A stretch of DNA of 5,342 bases from a bacterium (lineage in GTDB: Bacteria > UBA3054): contig JAFYIM010000021.1 of NCBI GenBank assembly GCA_017538635.1, forward strand, positions 1-5,342, given 5' to 3'. This document shows positions 1 to 5,342 of the stretch, one piece after another (position 1 is the first letter of the stretch; every line of letters starts with the position of its first letter). Below the pieces are notes generated by a model that was not told where the DNA came from, made no database searches, and saw only the letters and a program-made list of their open reading frames with translations. The translations under genes and the position numbers were made by a program.

Positions 1-320
1 ACCCTCACGAAGTAGGACGTGCCGTAGGCCGCGTTGTAGCTTAAGCTCGCGACAAGGCTGTCGCGCTTGCCGGGCTCCGTCAGCACTTTGATGCATTCGT
101 CGCAGACGCTGATGCCGGTGCCGTCTTCCTGGTACTGGCTGCCTTCATGCAAGAACATGATGACTGTGTCGGCGTCGGGATAAGTTTCCAGATCGCACTT
201 GGTGTTGAGGAGGTCCTGGTTGGTCGGTCTTTCATAGTTGAAGACCGGGCTTTCGTTTTCGGCTTGCGAAACGAGGGCGGCCAAAATCATGGCAATTGTT
301 AGGGAAATGAAGCGGGTCAT
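1..320 (-). CDS. Exported DUF3857-type protein, N-terminal fragment (runs off left edge)
   Basis: Reading leftwards from the ATG at 320, the frame is open to the window edge and gives 106 complete codons; the C-terminus lies outside. Residues 1-20 form a classic Sec signal peptide: Arg3, a hydrophobic core ITIAMILAALV-like in character, then a Ser-Gln-Ala cleavage site before Glu21. The mature part contains YPDAD (48-52), HEG (58-60), EDGTG (65-69) and IKVLTEPGKR (77-86). These match the pattern of DUF3857, a domain often followed by a transglutaminase-like domain in periplasmic or surface proteins of Bacteroidota and PVC bacteria. The downstream domain cannot be seen, so a transglutaminase fold is only inferred. 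The start lies 22 bases past the murJ stop, so it is probably the last visible gene of the operon. The leader is A/T-rich with no clear Shine-Dalgarno. Cys42, Cys73 and Cys76 are notable for an exported protein. The substrate or role is unknown. Confidence 0.72.
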   Translation of the reverse strand, partial: MTRFISLTIAMILAALVSQAENESPVFNYERPTNQDLLNTKCDLETYPDADTVIMFLHEGSQYQEDGTGISVCDECIKVLTEPGKRDSLVASLSYNAAYGTSYFVR

Positions 321-342
321 AATTTATGCTTAATGTTGATTG

Positions 343-1947
343 TTATTTGTTTTCAGATTTGGGTTTGGGTTTCTTGGCGCCCCTGAAGTAAGCTTTGAAA
401 AGCTCCTTCCATTCGTCCTGCTTCAAAATGAGGGCGGAAAGGGCGTAAACAAAAAGTCCGGTCATAATGGGAATGACGACCAGGAGGAATTTGGCAAGGA
501 AGGTCCCCTGCTGCGGCAGATGGTCGCTCAGAAGCTTCAGAGCGGCTATTATTGCAAGCGACATCAGAAGGCTGCTGAAGATCGTTTTGACAAAGGAAAG
601 CGTAACGTTGGTGAGGCCCAAGGGCCCGCACTTTTTCCTCAGGAAGAATAGGAGGAGCGTGATGTTGATGTACGTGCTGATGGCCGTCGCCAGCGCCAGT
701 CCTCTTTCCTCCATGAAGTGCATCAAAATAAGGTTCAGCGTGAGGTTCAGAACCATCATGGCCAGACCTATGATAACGGGCGTCTTGGTGTCTTTGGCGG
801 CGTAGAAGGCCGGCACCAGGATCTTGACTATCGCGAATCCGGGAAGACCGAGCGTGTAATAGAAGAGCGCCTTAGCGGTGTAGGAAGTGCTCTCCGCCGT
901 GAATTCGCCGTGCTCCAAAAGCAAACGGATGATCGGTTCGCCCAGGATCATCAGTCCGCACATGGCGGGGATCATGACGAAACTTGAGTGCCTCAATGAA
1001 AAACCAAGGGCGTCTTTGAAGCGGTCCTTGTCGCCTTGCGCGTGGGCAAAGCTTAAGACCGGGAGCGCCGCCACCGCGAGCGCTACGCCGAAGATGCCAA
1101 GCGGGAACTCCACCAATCTGTCGGCGTTGTAAAGTACCGCCGCGCCGCGCTCGTTGACGGAGTTGGCGAGATAGCGGTCCACCATAATGTTGATCTGCGC
1201 CACGCCCGTACCGAGAACGGCCGGCATCATGACGGTCACGATCTTTTTCACGAAGGGATGATCGAGAGGAATGGAAAACTTGAAGCGGTATCCCCTCTTC
1301 CAGAGTTCCGGGATCTGCAAGGCCAGTTGCGCCAGGCCGCCTAAGAGAACGCCCAGCGCGGCGTAGAAGATGTGCGCCTGAGACCCGGTCTGGCAGAAGA
1401 AAGCGCCGATCCAGACCGTCGTGATGATGCAGATATTCAGAAAGACCGGAGCCAGTGCAGGCATGCTGAAGTGCCCCAGGGTATTTAGCATCGCGCCGCA
1501 CAAAGCCGTCAGACAAATGAAAACGCAGTACGGCATCATGACGGCGATAAGCAAAGCCGTCAAACGCCACTTCGGCGAAAAATCCAAAAACGGCACGGCC
1601 GCCAGAGCAATGGCCGCCACCACGATCGTGATGGAAGTGAGTATGACCGCCAGCCAGGAGAGCGTCATGGAAGCGCACTTGTAGGCCTCCTCTTTGCCCT
1701 TATCCTGCATGACCTGGGCGAACTGCGGAACGAAAACGGAAGCGAGGGCGCCCTCGCCGAAAAGCCTCCTCAAAAGGTTAGGCAAAGTGAAAGCGGTGAC
1801 GAAGGCGGAACAGCAGAAGCCGGTGCCGAAATAATTCGCCATCAGCATATCCCTGACGAGACCGAAAATGCGGCTTAAGGTCGTGAAGAAACTGTTCACG
1901 CCCGCCGCTCTGGTCATTTTCCGCCGACTTTCGCTTCCTTCCGTCAT
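343..1947 (-). CDS. murJ: Lipid II flippase MurJ (MviN family)
   Basis: This inner-membrane protein of the MOP superfamily moves lipid-linked peptidoglycan precursor (lipid II) to the outer face of the membrane. From the ATG at 1947 it has 534 residues, the usual size for about 14 transmembrane helices, and hydrophobic segments occur throughout. The family's N-terminal hallmarks are clear: SRIFGLVRD (25-33), then LPNLLRRLFGEGA (55-67), and ADRLVEFPLGIFG (275-287) in the middle. By alignment from memory with E. coli MurJ, the cavity arginines R18, R24, R52 and R270 correspond to R26, R32, R60 and R277, all present. E. coli Asp39 is replaced by Ser47. The tail (about 526-534) is Lys/Pro-rich and cytosolic. 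The start is uncertain: a TTG at 1956 would overlap the upstream stop, the ATG at 1947 sits one base after it (coupled translation, preferred), and an ATG at 1917 would give the short N-terminus typical of E. coli MurJ. Confidence 0.96.
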   Translation of the reverse strand: MTEGSESRRKMTRAAGVNSFFTTLSRIFGLVRDMLMANYFGTGFCCSAFVTAFTLPNLLRRLFGEGALASVFVPQFAQVMQDKGKEEAYKCASMTLSWLAVILTSITIVVAAIALAAVPFLDFSPKWRLTALLIAVMMPYCVFICLTALCGAMLNTLGHFSMPALAPVFLNICIITTVWIGAFFCQTGSQAHIFYAALGVLLGGLAQLALQIPELWKRGYRFKFSIPLDHPFVKKIVTVMMPAVLGTGVAQINIMVDRYLANSVNERGAAVLYNADRLVEFPLGIFGVALAVAALPVLSFAHAQGDKDRFKDALGFSLRHSSFVMIPAMCGLMILGEPIIRLLLEHGEFTAESTSYTAKALFYYTLGLPGFAIVKILVPAFYAAKDTKTPVIIGLAMMVLNLTLNLILMHFMEERGLALATAISTYINITLLLFFLRKKCGPLGLTNVTLSFVKTIFSSLLMSLAIIAALKLLSDHLPQQGTFLAKFLLVVIPIMTGLFVYALSALILKQDEWKELFKAYFRGAKKPKPKSENK

Positions 1948-1948
1948 C

Positions 1949-2701
1949 CTATTCAAACCACTTCAATTCAGATCTCAAACCTACCACGTCGCCGACTATG
2001 AGAACGGCCGGCATCGGGATGTTCGTGTTCTGCCTTTCGTCCTCGGTCATAGCCCTAAGTTCGCCCAAGGTCCCGGCAATGGTGCTCTGGTCCTTGCGCG
2101 TGCCGGAACTGACGATGGCCGCCGGCGTCCTCGGGTCGCGCCCGTTGGCAAGAAGTTTCTCTATCACCATGGAGAGCGATTCCTCGTTGATGAAGAAAAC
2201 CAAGGTCTGCATGCCGATCGCCACTCTCGGCCAGTCGATGTCGGTGTAGCGCCTGTTCAGGTTCGAATGCCCGATCGCGAAAGCCAAGGTCGAAGCATAG
2301 CCCCTGTAAGTCAAAGGAATGCCGGCGTAGATCGCCGCCGCCGAGGCGGAGGTGATGCCCGGCACCAGCTCGAACTTGCAGCCGGCTGCCACGGCTTTCC
2401 TCGCCACTTCCGCGCCGATCCCGAAAATGAACGGGTCGCCTTCCAGAAGCACGGCCACGGATTTTCCGCTCTTCACAGCCTCTATCACCGCTTTCACGGC
2501 CTCGGCGGAGATCGTCTCGCCGTCGCTTTCATCCGAAAGCGAAACAAGCTCGGCCTTCTTCGCGTAAGCTAAAAGCTCTTCGGCCATCGGCTCGTCGTGA
2601 TATACGACGTCGCACTCTTCAAGCAAACGCACGGCTTTGATCGTCAGAAGCTCGGGATCGCCCGGTCCGGCGCCTATGATGTAAAGTTTTCCTTCAGCCA
2701 T
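1949..2701 (-). CDS. Uroporphyrinogen-III C-methyltransferase-like protein (divergent SUMT/CobA family)
   Basis: This is a tetrapyrrole (corrin/porphyrin) methylase-fold protein of 250 residues, the length of a single-domain SUMT. Such enzymes transfer methyl groups from S-adenosylmethionine to C2 and C7 of uroporphyrinogen III to make precorrin-2 for sirohaem or cobalamin. Visible motifs are the glycine-rich GAGPGDPELLT near the N-terminus, GDPFIFG, VPGITSASAAAIYAGIPLTYRGYAS-like sequence in the middle, LVFF followed by AIVSSGTRKDQ, and a C-terminal VLIVGDVV...LKWF ending, all most like CobA/SUMT. Two hallmarks are altered: the YDRLV region reads YHDEP, and the usual GKRAGKHS.PQ.EIN block is replaced by an acidic stretch (SDESDGETIS). 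FGRGGEE reads FGIGAEV. No haem or cobalamin gene is adjacent, so activity and substrate are uncertain. I chose the ATG at 2701, which has GGA seven bases upstream and gives the normal N-terminus; an in-frame TTG at 2713 is the alternative. It lies between pfkA and murJ in the operon. Confidence 0.87.
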   Translation of the reverse strand: MAEGKLYIIGAGPGDPELLTIKAVRLLEECDVVYHDEPMAEELLAYAKKAELVSLSDESDGETISAEAVKAVIEAVKSGKSVAVLLEGDPFIFGIGAEVARKAVAAGCKFELVPGITSASAAAIYAGIPLTYRGYASTLAFAIGHSNLNRRYTDIDWPRVAIGMQTLVFFINEESLSMVIEKLLANGRDPRTPAAIVSSGTRKDQSTIAGTLGELRAMTEDERQNTNIPMPAVLIVGDVVGLRSELKWFE

Positions 2702-2716
2702 AACAGTATCCAATTT

Positions 2717-3697
2717 TTATGTGCAGAGCACGTCGGCTACTTCCAAAAAGCTCTTCTTGAAAGGCTTCTTTTTTCCTATGATCTCTTCGATGGGCGTTAT
2801 CGTGACCTTGTCTTCTTTGACGCCCAGGAAAATGTTCTTTTTGCCTTCGCAGAGCGCTTCCACCGCACGGTAACCGAGAACGGAAGCGAGTATCCTGTCG
2901 TAAGCGCAGGGCGAGCCGCCCCTCTGGATATGCCCAAGAACGCAGACTCTGCCTTCCACACCGGAAAGCTCCCTGACTTTCTTTTCTATACTGATGGCGT
3001 CTCCGGCCTCGTCGCCTTCCGCCACAATGACGATAAAGCTTTTGTGAGCTTTCGCGAACGATTTCTTGATCTTCTCCGACAGGGCCTCAAGGTCGGTCGG
3101 AGTCTCGGGGATAAGAACAGCGTCGGCGCCGGTCGCGACCGCCGCGGCCACCGCCAGAGCGCCACTGTGACGCCCCATGGTCTCCACGAAAAAGAGCCTG
3201 TGGTGCGATCTCGCGGTATCTCTCACTTTGTCCACCGCCTCGACGATGGTGTTAAGAGCCGTATGGAAGCCGATGGTGTAATCAGTCCCGTACATGTCGT
3301 TGTCGATGGTGCAGGGAAGCCCCGCAAAATGGATCCCCTGCTCCTGGCACAGAGCGCTGCCTCCTCTGAAGGAGCCGTCGCCGCCCATGATGATGAGCGC
3401 TTCTATTCCGCGCCGTCTTACATTCTCGGCCGCTTTGGCTCTGCCCTCGACGGTCATGAACTCCATGCTCCTGGCCGTTCCCAGAACCGTTCCGCCGATA
3501 GATGACAGCCCGGAGGCGTAAGTACCCTCGAGTTTCACGAAACGGTCCTCTATGAGGCCCTGGAGGCCGTCCTTGACCCCGTAGATCTCAAGTCCCCTGG
3601 CCAGAGCCGTCCTGATGGCCGCCCTGATGCAGGGGTTCATGCCGGGGCAGTCGCCGCCGGAAGTCAGAATAGCGATCTTTTTAACTGCGTTTTCCAT
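2717..3697 (-). CDS. pfkA: 6-phosphofructokinase, PfkA family, probably ATP-dependent
   Basis: This cytosolic glycolytic enzyme phosphorylates fructose 6-phosphate to fructose 1,6-bisphosphate. Its 326 residues are close to the roughly 320 of bacterial group A PFKs. In order: LTSGGDCPGMN (11-21, nucleotide-binding loop), GTAR (73-76), GGDGS (105-109, ATP/Mg site), PCTIDND (128-134, with catalytic base Asp132), GTDYTIGF (137-144), ETMGRHSG (172-179) and LGHIQRGGSP (254-263, substrate contact from the neighbouring subunit). The Gly in GGDGS favours ATP rather than pyrophosphate as donor. At the second discriminating position (E. coli Gly124; Lys in PPi enzymes) there is Cys129, which lacks the PPi-type lysine. 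Arg25 and Arg29 line up with the E. coli effector-site arginines 21 and 25, so allosteric control is possible. The ATG at 3697 follows the upstream stop by three bases, which suggests translational coupling; only a weak GGGTG lies upstream. Confidence 0.96.
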   Translation of the reverse strand: MENAVKKIAILTSGGDCPGMNPCIRAAIRTALARGLEIYGVKDGLQGLIEDRFVKLEGTYASGLSSIGGTVLGTARSMEFMTVEGRAKAAENVRRRGIEALIIMGGDGSFRGGSALCQEQGIHFAGLPCTIDNDMYGTDYTIGFHTALNTIVEAVDKVRDTARSHHRLFFVETMGRHSGALAVAAAVATGADAVLIPETPTDLEALSEKIKKSFAKAHKSFIVIVAEGDEAGDAISIEKKVRELSGVEGRVCVLGHIQRGGSPCAYDRILASVLGYRAVEALCEGKKNIFLGVKEDKVTITPIEEIIGKKKPFKKSFLEVADVLCT

Positions 3698-3700
3698 AGA

Positions 3701-4183
3701 TCACACCCAGTTTTCCATTACGGAATTAACGGCGATCTTGATGACCGCCTTCTGAATCGGCAAGCTCTCGCCCTCGAAGACCCACATCTGGGAAGCGTGG
3801 GCCTCGTAAGGCGGGATAACGGCGATATGCCCGGGGTCGAGTATCCCGGACTGGCAGGCCACGGCCCCGGCCTTATAAAAGCCAAGGTCCTTCGCCTCAT
3901 CGTACGGCGTATCTTCCCTTAATTCCGAGGGCAGATAACAGCGCACGAGCTCCATATTCTGCAAAACCGTCTGCACGTCGATGAAGCGATGGTGTATTTC
4001 CGGCCTCAGAAGCGCCGGATCCTTACTTAAATATTCCTCCTTGTTGACGTACATGACGCCCGGGATGATATCCGTTCTGCCCAAAGGGAGAGTAGGGAGA
4101 AGTTCCAGAACTTCCCTTACCTTTTCCCACACAGACTTATCGCCCGGAAGGTCGCCCAATACCGAATAATTGCCGAAATACAT
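3701..4183 (-). CDS. YhcH/YjgK/YiaL family protein (DUF386, cupin-like)
   Basis: This protein of 160 residues matches the YhcH/YjgK/YiaL (EbgC) family, small cytosolic beta-sandwich proteins of about 150 residues. Characteristic stretches are PEIHHRFIDVQ (61-71), a Pro-Tyr-Asp pair at 93-95 inside the loop after the second conserved strand, PGHIAVIPPYEAHAS (117-131, carrying the conserved His129), and IQKAVIKIAV (143-152). The histidines and acidic residues in the first and third motifs are the presumed metal or substrate site. Family members sit in sugar-catabolic operons; E. coli YhcH (NanQ) acts as a sialic acid anomerase and EbgC accompanies a beta-galactosidase. No such partner is seen here, so the sugar is unknown; an anomerase or epimerase-like role is inference. 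It is the first gene after the 4215-4242 promoter and is followed at three bases by pfkA, which fits a role in carbohydrate use. The start at 4183 has only an A-rich leader without Shine-Dalgarno. Confidence 0.9.
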   Translation of the reverse strand: MYFGNYSVLGDLPGDKSVWEKVREVLELLPTLPLGRTDIIPGVMYVNKEEYLSKDPALLRPEIHHRFIDVQTVLQNMELVRCYLPSELREDTPYDEAKDLGFYKAGAVACQSGILDPGHIAVIPPYEAHASQMWVFEGESLPIQKAVIKIAVNSVMENWV

Positions 4184-4214
4184 AATTTTTCTAATTTTAA
4201 GTGAGTAATAGTTT

Positions 4215-4242
4215 ATTATAGCAAAAAAGCGACCAACCCCAA
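4215..4242 (-). promoter_or_regulatory. Probable extended -10 promoter of the minus-strand operon
   Basis: On the minus strand, a perfect TATAAT lies at 4220-4215 and is preceded by TGC at 4223-4221, forming an extended -10 element. Sixteen bases further upstream is TTGGGG (4242-4237), a weak -35 match. The expected transcription start, near 4208, leaves a short leader of about 25 bases before the ATG at 4183. No other promoter as good is seen between the five co-directional genes, so this probably drives all of them. No operator repeat is evident. Confidence 0.65.
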
Positions 4243-4253
4243 CACGGCCCTAC

Positions 4254-4282
4254 TTGACTTTCAGGCACGGTTGTAGTACACT
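4254..4282 (+). promoter_or_regulatory. Sigma-70-type promoter of tRNA-Lys
   Basis: TTGACT (4254-4259, five of six matches to the -35 consensus) is followed after exactly 17 bases by TACACT (4277-4282, four of six matches to the -10). Transcription would begin around 4289, leaving about 16 bases of 5' leader to be removed by RNase P before the mature tRNA at 4305. The promoter is back to back with the minus-strand operon promoter, and the two -35 elements are only 11 bases apart. Confidence 0.7.
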
Positions 4283-4304
4283 TTTCGCTACTTAATTGAA
4301 ACGT

Positions 4305-4380
4305 GCGCCATTAGCTCAGCTGGTAGAGCAATTGACTCTTAATCAATGGGTCCTAGGTTCGAATCCTAGATGGCGCACCA
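4305..4380 (+). tRNA. tRNA-Lys (anticodon CUU)
   Basis: The 76 bases fold into a complete cloverleaf. The acceptor stem GCGCCAT pairs with ATGGCGC over seven perfect pairs, followed by discriminator A and a genomically encoded CCA. The D stem is GCTC/GAGC with an eight-base loop containing GG. The anticodon stem is ATTGA/TCAAT with loop CTCTTAA, so positions 34-36 are CTT, which reads the lysine codon AAG. The variable loop is five bases (GGGTC). The T stem CTAGG/CCTAG carries the standard TTCGAAT loop. It is a lone tRNA, the only plus-strand gene seen, with its own promoter and terminator. A separate tRNA-Lys(UUU) would be expected elsewhere for AAA codons. No integrase or duplicated 3' end (attachment site) is visible nearby. 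Confidence 0.97.
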
Positions 4381-4386
4381 TAAATT

Positions 4387-4419
4387 AAAAGCCGCGGTTT
4401 CCCGCGGCTTTTCTTTTTT
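4387..4419 (+). terminator. Rho-independent terminator of tRNA-Lys, likely bidirectional
   Basis: AAAAGCCGCGG (4387-4397) pairs perfectly with CCGCGGCTTTT (4402-4412) around a TTTC loop, giving an 11 bp stem with seven G/C pairs, followed by CTTTTTT (4413-4419). It begins six bases after the tRNA CCA end. Read on the minus strand, the same hairpin is followed by TTTTAATTTA, so it can also end transcripts of the convergent nucleotidyltransferase gene, which stops at 4434. Confidence 0.92.
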
Positions 4420-4433
4420 CAGGCTGAAAACTC

Positions 4434-5339
4434 TTACTTGAAGAGCGGCGTCGGATACTTCCCGGCGTCCACCAGGGCCTGAATGTTCTTTTGAACGATG
4501 GGCTTGTCCTCGGGATAAGTGACGCCGAACCAGTTTCCGCTGGTGGCCAGGCACTTCAGATGTCCCTTGCCGGCGCCGATGAGGTCGTTCACGGAAGTCG
4601 GGATGAGGTATTCGCTCTTCATAGCCGTGCCTTCCTTTTCCAGGAACGTCACAAAGCCTTCTTCCAAAAGCTTGAAGATCCCAGGCGTGAAGCCGAAGAA
4701 GTTCATGCTGGTAAGATCCTCTAGTCCGATCTCGCGCCACTCTTCAGCCTTGTTGCAGCCTTTGCAGTGGTCGCCGTCCTTTTGGATCTTAAACATTTCC
4801 TCGATGCGCGTAAGGTAACCGTTCTCGTCGGTGCGGCAGATGGCTCTCGTAACGCCGCCGTATTCAGAGAGAACGTTGCAGAGCTTGTAGCCGGACATGC
4901 ACCATTCGTTGGTGTTGGGGTCGGTCTCGCTAAGATATTTTCCAACGATCTCGTAGGATTCCGCGCCGTAGAAGTCGTCGGCATTCACCATGGCGAACGG
5001 CTCTTTGATGACGTCGCGGGCGGAAAGGATCGCGTGGCTGGTGCCCCAGGGTTTCTCGCGGCCTTCGGGAACGGTAAATCCCGCCGGGATGTCGTTGAGA
5101 TCCTGGAAAGCGTATTCCACGGGCAGCATGTGCGCGTATTTGTTGCCGACTTTGACGCGGAATTCTTCCTCAAAGTCATGCCTGATGACGAAGACAATTT
5201 TTCCGAAATTAGCTCTGATCGCATCGAAAATGGAATAGTCCATGATGACTTCCCCGGAGGGGCCCATGGAGTCGATCTGCTTAAGACCGCCGTAACGGCT
5301 GCCCATGCCGGCCGCCAAGATAAGAAGAGTAGGTTTCAT
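4434..5339 (-). CDS. Sugar-phosphate nucleotidyltransferase-like protein
   Basis: This 301-residue protein has the NTP_transferase (GT-A-like) fold that joins a sugar 1-phosphate or similar phosphate to a nucleotide. The signature LAAGMGSRYGGLKQ (8-21) holds the NTP-binding glycines, Arg15 and Lys20. It is followed by PWGTSHA (97-103), the metal-site NADDFYG (119-125), SMNFFGFTP (211-219), EYLIP (243-247) and WFGVTYPEDKP (270-280) near the C-terminus. The set matches a widespread family annotated only as nucleotidyltransferase, related to glucose-1-phosphate uridylyl/thymidylyltransferases; the exact sugar and nucleotide cannot be read from sequence. Residues 191-197 contain a Cys-X-X-Cys pair (192, 195) in a variable loop. 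The start ATG at 5339 gives the normal family N-terminus, but only three bases upstream are visible, so its ribosome binding site and promoter are unseen. It converges on the tRNA gene and shares its terminator. It may supply activated sugars for envelope polysaccharide, which is inference. Confidence 0.9.
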   Translation of the reverse strand: MKPTLLILAAGMGSRYGGLKQIDSMGPSGEVIMDYSIFDAIRANFGKIVFVIRHDFEEEFRVKVGNKYAHMLPVEYAFQDLNDIPAGFTVPEGREKPWGTSHAILSARDVIKEPFAMVNADDFYGAESYEIVGKYLSETDPNTNEWCMSGYKLCNVLSEYGGVTRAICRTDENGYLTRIEEMFKIQKDGDHCKGCNKAEEWREIGLEDLTSMNFFGFTPGIFKLLEEGFVTFLEKEGTAMKSEYLIPTSVNDLIGAGKGHLKCLATSGNWFGVTYPEDKPIVQKNIQALVDAGKYPTPLFK

Positions 5340-5342
5340 GCT

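Noticed and set aside
872..1678. A 268-codon minus-strand frame inside murJ
   Set aside because: It lies wholly within murJ in another frame and its translation is His/Arg/Gly-rich low-complexity sequence typical of an out-of-frame read of a GC-rich gene.
1868..3505. Two long plus-strand open frames (1868-2572 and 2597-3505) opposite the methylase and pfkA
   Set aside because: They are codon-for-codon complementary to the minus-strand genes in the same register. Their openness only reflects that the real genes seldom use TTA, CTA or TCA. The translations show no family motifs, while the minus-strand frames match known proteins end to end.
4184..4304. Riboswitch or small RNA in the gap upstream of the operon
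   Set aside because: The expected leader of the operon is only about 25 bases, too short for a riboswitch, and the rest of the gap is accounted for by the two divergent promoters.
4305..4380. Reading the tRNA as tRNA-Lys(UUU)
   Set aside because: The seven-base anticodon loop is CTCTTAA between perfectly paired ATTGA and TCAAT. With U33 fixed as the second loop base, the anticodon is CTT, not TTT.
4305..4433. tRNA 3' end as a possible integration (attachment) site
   Set aside because: There is no integrase, no repeated copy of the tRNA 3' end and no change of gene character next to it in this window.
4366..4740. A 124-codon minus-strand frame overlapping the tRNA 3' end, the terminator and the nucleotidyltransferase
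   Set aside because: It is a shadow of the nucleotidyltransferase frame and would read through the terminator hairpin into the tRNA gene.

Overview
The window is an ordinary stretch of bacterial chromosome: moderately GC-rich by eye, densely packed, and with no mobile element, CRISPR array or defence locus that I can see. Several features point towards the PVC superphylum (Lentisphaerota, Kiritimatiellota or Verrucomicrobiota). These are the Met-Ser-Ala-type variant of the first MurJ substrate-cavity motif (here Cys-Cys-Ser-Ala where E. coli has Thr-Asp-Ala), a secreted DUF3857-type protein next to it, and weak or absent Shine-Dalgarno sequences. This placement is inference from remembered family patterns and is only moderately secure.

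Layout. Five minus-strand genes run right to left as a probable operon from an extended -10 promoter at about 4215-4242: a YhcH/YjgK/YiaL-family sugar-metabolism protein (3701-4183), 6-phosphofructokinase (2717-3697), a uroporphyrinogen-III C-methyltransferase-like protein (1949-2701), the lipid II flippase MurJ (343-1947), and the N-terminus of an exported DUF3857 protein that leaves the window at base 1. The gaps between them are 3, 15, 1 and 22 bases. To the right, a tRNA-Lys(CUU) gene lies on the plus strand (4305-4380) with its own sigma-70-type promoter and a strong rho-independent terminator. It converges on a minus-strand sugar-nucleotidyltransferase-like gene (4434-5339), whose start is just inside the right edge.

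How the genes relate. PFK (glycolytic commitment), the YhcH-type protein (carbohydrate handling) and the nucleotidyltransferase (sugar-nucleotide synthesis) fit a carbohydrate theme. MurJ and the nucleotidyltransferase both relate to envelope construction. The methyltransferase has no tetrapyrrole gene beside it and has altered signature motifs, so it is the least explained member. No previously undescribed system is evident. The most interesting points are the divergent methyltransferase, the active-site substitutions in MurJ and PFK, and the overlapping divergent promoters between the operon and the tRNA gene.
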